Positions 22,630 to 24,576 of a DNA stretch of 24,576 nt are shown one piece after another (within the stretch, counting starts at the first letter, position 1; every line of letters starts with the position of its first letter). The position numbers and the translations under genes were made by a program. The stretch comes from HyVt-337 sp964428895 (GTDB lineage Bacteria > Planctomycetota > Phycisphaerae > SM23-33), in contig CAYRZU010000057.1 in assembly GCA_964428895.1 (NCBI GenBank), forward strand, positions 1 through 24,576, written 5' to 3'. The notes under the pieces are model-generated. The model saw only the letters and a list, made by a program, of their open reading frames with translations. It searched no databases and was not told where the DNA came from.

Positions 22630-23154
22630 ATGGCCTCACTGGAAAGCTACATTCGCGACGTGCCGGACTTCCCCAAGGAAGGCATCGTGTTCAAGGATAT
22701 CACGCCGCTGCTGGCCGACCCCGGCGCGCTGACAGAGGCCGTTCGCCAATTGGCCCATCCGTATCGCGACCAGGGAGTGGACATCGTGGTGGGGGTGGAG
22801 AGTCGTGGCTTCATTTTCGGCCCGGCCGTGGCTATGGAGTTGGACGCCGGCTTCGTGCCCACCCGCAAGCCGGGCAAGCTGCCGGCGGAGACCATCGATT
22901 GCAGCTACGAGCTGGAATACGGCACGGACACGCTGGAGATGCACGCCGATGCGATTCAGCCCGGCCAAAAGGTGGTCCTGATCGACGACCTGATCGCCAC
23001 GGGTGGCACGATCGCGGCCGTACGTGAATTGGTCGACCGCTTGGGTGGCGAAATCATCGGCGCATCCTTCCTGGTCGAACTGAGCTTCCTGAACGGCCGC
23101 GACAAGCTGCCGGGCATCGATATTCGTTCGCTGATTGAGGTGAAGGGGGAGTAG
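22630..23154 (+). CDS. apt: Adenine phosphoribosyltransferase
   Basis: Salvages adenine by joining it to PRPP to give AMP and pyrophosphate, in the cytosol. The 174-residue length is normal for the family. The type I phosphoribosyltransferase PRPP loop is VLIDDLIATGGTIAA (116-130). The N-terminal YIRDVPDFPKEGIVFKDITP (7-26) is the typical APRT opening, and VVGVESRGFIFGPAVA with the RKPGKLP flexible loop (79-85) completes the substrate pocket. The frame is open back to 22465, but the ATG at 22630 has GAAAGGA upstream and gives the standard N-terminus. It has its own promoter and ends 3 bases from the convergent radical SAM gene. Confidence 0.96.
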   Translation: MASLESYIRDVPDFPKEGIVFKDITPLLADPGALTEAVRQLAHPYRDQGVDIVVGVESRGFIFGPAVAMELDAGFVPTRKPGKLPAETIDCSYELEYGTDTLEMHADAIQPGQKVVLIDDLIATGGTIAAVRELVDRLGGEIIGASFLVELSFLNGRDKLPGIDIRSLIEVKGE

Positions 23155-23157
23155 CCA

Positions 23158-24096
23158 CTAGTGTCGCTGCGGGGGCATGTCGGCGCCGTAGTAGGGGGTG
23201 ACCGTCAGCGCTGGTAGGGCGGCGGCGATGGCGGCGGTTAGGGCGTCCATTTCTTGGTTGGTCAGCCAGCTTACGGCCGGCTCGGCGGGGCTTCGGGCGA
23301 TGGTGTGGATGTGGACTTCCTTGAGCCTGGCGCCGCTATCGAGCATGGCCTGGAGGCGGTGACAGTAGGCGGCGACATCCACGGCTGAGGGGGCGTGGCC
23401 TCGGGAGCGGAAGAATAGGCTTTGGATGACGACGGGCAGGCGTTTGGAGACGGCCGTGATGTTGCGGGTTACGTCAGTCAGCGTGATGTCCATTCGGGGG
23501 CGATTGATTCGCTTGAAGAGCCTTTCCGAGCCGGCGTCGAGCTTGGCCCAGATTTCGCCGCCCGAGCGCCTCAGAATGAGGATCGCCCGCTGAAACTGCG
23601 GCCGATGCAGTTGCGTGCCGTTGGTGATGACGACGGTCTTGACGTCGGTAAGCCCGAGCCTGCGTTTGATGTCTGCGGCGATGGCCACAGCCTCGTCGAA
23701 CGTCGGCAGGCAGGTGGGCTCGCCGTTTCCGCTGAAGGCGATGTCGTTGATGCGTCGCAATTCAGGCGGGGTCTGAGCGAATCGGGCCTGACGCCACAGT
23801 CGGCTGCTGCTGACCGTCCGCAGCACTTGCTCAAGCTCGGCTGCCAGAACATTCAAGTCCAACGCCTGCTGGCGCAGCAGGCGTTTGGATATCCCTCGGC
23901 GGCGGCTGCGCCGGTCCACCTGGCAGTACACGCAGTCGAAGGTACAGGCCTTGTTGAGGTTGAGGTTCACGCCGATCGAGACGCCCCGGGCCCGCCGCGA
24001 GACGACCGGGTAGACGTATTGGCAGCGTTCGAACTGCCTCCGGTGGTCGCGCGTAACCTTTGGCGCCGACGGAGCGGTTGAAGACGTCTTGGCCAT
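23158..24096 (-). CDS. Radical SAM protein, COG0731 (TYW1-like) type
   Basis: A 312-residue radical SAM enzyme. The cluster motif CTFDCVYCQ (Cys51, Cys55, Cys58) is CX3CX2C, with an aromatic residue before the last Cys. It is preceded by VSRRARGVSIGVNL, matching the PSRRLG..LGV lead-in of COG0731 Fe-S oxidoreductases, relatives of the wybutosine enzyme TYW1. FSGNGEPT (121-128) is the SAM-binding GGEP-type motif in the GxGEPT form of this group. TVVITNGTQLH and GGEIWAKLDAG fit later barrel strands. The C-terminal part has ASRPSPAEP-like IARSPAEPAVSW, also found in this group. The real substrate is unknown. The ATG at 24096 is preferred; a longer frame to 24357 would overlap the divergent aldolase gene. 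No clear ribosome site precedes it. Confidence 0.85.
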   Translation of the reverse strand: MAKTSSTAPSAPKVTRDHRRQFERCQYVYPVVSRRARGVSIGVNLNLNKACTFDCVYCQVDRRSRRRGISKRLLRQQALDLNVLAAELEQVLRTVSSSRLWRQARFAQTPPELRRINDIAFSGNGEPTCLPTFDEAVAIAADIKRRLGLTDVKTVVITNGTQLHRPQFQRAILILRRSGGEIWAKLDAGSERLFKRINRPRMDITLTDVTRNITAVSKRLPVVIQSLFFRSRGHAPSAVDVAAYCHRLQAMLDSGARLKEVHIHTIARSPAEPAVSWLTNQEMDALTAAIAAALPALTVTPYYGADMPPQRH

Positions 24097-24295
24097 GGGG
24101 GCATTGTACTGACTCAGGCGGCGGCGAACAGCCCGGAAGCTCGGTGGTTCCGAAAGCGCCCGGTTTGTTATCTCTTTTGAGCCCCTTAGTTCCGATAGTT
24201 TGGTGTACAATGTTCGGTTCCCCGGCTCAGGGCGGGCCCGGTCTGTCCTGTCCCGGCTGAGACGCGAGTCCGTAGACGTTTCTGGAGTTTGAGAC

Positions 24296-24576
24296 ATGTT
24301 TCGGCCTGAGATTAAAGTGTTCGATTGTACGATCCGCGACGGCGGGTTGGCCAACAACTCACAGTTCCCCCTGGAGACGGTTCGCAGCGTGTTCGAGGCG
24401 GTTTGCGCCGCCGGCGTGGACTACGTGGAGCTGGGCTACCGCAACAGCAAGGAAATGTTCTCGCCGGACGAGTTCGGCCCCTGGCGGTTCTGCGACGAAG
24501 ACATGATGCGCAAAGCCACCGACGGCATCGACCGCAACGGCACGAAGATCGCCGTGATGCAGGACGCCCACAAGGC
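24296..24576 (+). CDS. HMGL-like aldolase-domain protein, 5' part
   Basis: The frame is open from the ATG at 24296 to the window end, 93 codons. FDCTIRDGGLANNSQF (9-24) is the start of the HMGL-like TIM barrel, where the Arg-Asp pair binds substrate and metal in isopropylmalate synthase, HMG-CoA lyase and 4-hydroxy-2-oxovalerate aldolase. VFEAVCAAGVDYVELGYR is the next strand-helix unit with the usual VELG. The DGG form and the GYR ending fit the aldolase-type branch better than the synthase branch, but the full gene is needed. TGGAG lies 8 bases before the ATG. Upstream there is a TACAAT (24206-24211) without a matching -35 box. Divergent from the radical SAM gene, 199 bases apart. Confidence 0.8.
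   Translation, partial: MFRPEIKVFDCTIRDGGLANNSQFPLETVRSVFEAVCAAGVDYVELGYRNSKEMFSPDEFGPWRFCDEDMMRKATDGIDRNGTKIAVMQDAHK

Noticed and set aside
24097..24357. N-terminal extension of the radical SAM gene to 24357
   Set aside because: It would overlap the start of the divergent aldolase gene, whose FDCTIRDGG motif is clear. The extra residues are polar and low in information.
1..24576. CRISPR array, phage genes, insertion sequences, toxin-antitoxin or known defence genes
   Set aside because: No regularly spaced repeats, transposase or integrase motifs, or paired small toxin and antitoxin genes were seen on either strand.

Overview
The window comes from a GC-rich bacterial chromosome, most likely a planctomycete and possibly of the Phycisphaerae type. 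The best taxonomic clue is the motif LEPRLLLS near the N-terminus of a large secreted subtilase; this LEPR-XLL signature is typical of Planctomycetes and related bacteria. The other genes are mostly housekeeping genes mixed with secreted or lipid-anchored proteins of poorly characterised families. No phage, insertion sequence, CRISPR array or complete tRNA/rRNA gene was found. The lineage is inferred, because no rRNA lies in the window.

Layout. 3-983: 3' part of a DUF2079-type membrane protein. 1100-1579: flavodoxin/WrbA-like protein with a good promoter. 1719-4898: LEPR-XLL subtilisin-family protease, convergent with a CPBP membrane protease (4902-5822, minus). 5900-9584: trpC, dut and ftsK in one close-packed run. 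9721-11549 (minus): dapA and a metallophosphoesterase. 11816-13765: rpsA (six S1 domains) with its own promoter, structured leader and strong terminator. 14014-14829: a primary-like sigma-70 family factor with its own terminator. 15097-16401: a secreted inhibitory-type serpin. 16590-21874: a tight five-gene run of exported proteins, made of three tandem DUF4139-like paralogues, a DUF4349 lipoprotein and a small unknown lipoprotein. 21881-22502 (minus): a hypothetical gene with an internal duplication and an apparent 1-base frameshift. 22630-23154: apt. 23158-24096 (minus): a radical SAM protein of the COG0731 type. 24296-end: 5' part of an HMGL-like aldolase gene.

The most interesting part is 15097-21874. 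Here a secreted protease inhibitor is followed by what looks like one transcription unit for an uncharacterised cell-envelope assembly. The three DUF4139-like proteins all carry signal peptides, and the last two are recent duplicates. The operon ends with two lipoproteins that could anchor the assembly to a membrane. The function is unknown and the link to the serpin is only positional.

Several promoters fit an ordinary sigma-70 pattern: flavodoxin TTGATA-18-TATGAT, rpsA TTGCTC-17-TACAAT, dapA TTGTCA-17-TAGAAT, apt TTGCAG-17-TATCCT and, more weakly, trpC TTGACA-18-TAAGGT. No stretch over 300 bases lacks a gene; the longest gap (14830-15096) holds the sigma-factor terminator and little else that can be recognised.
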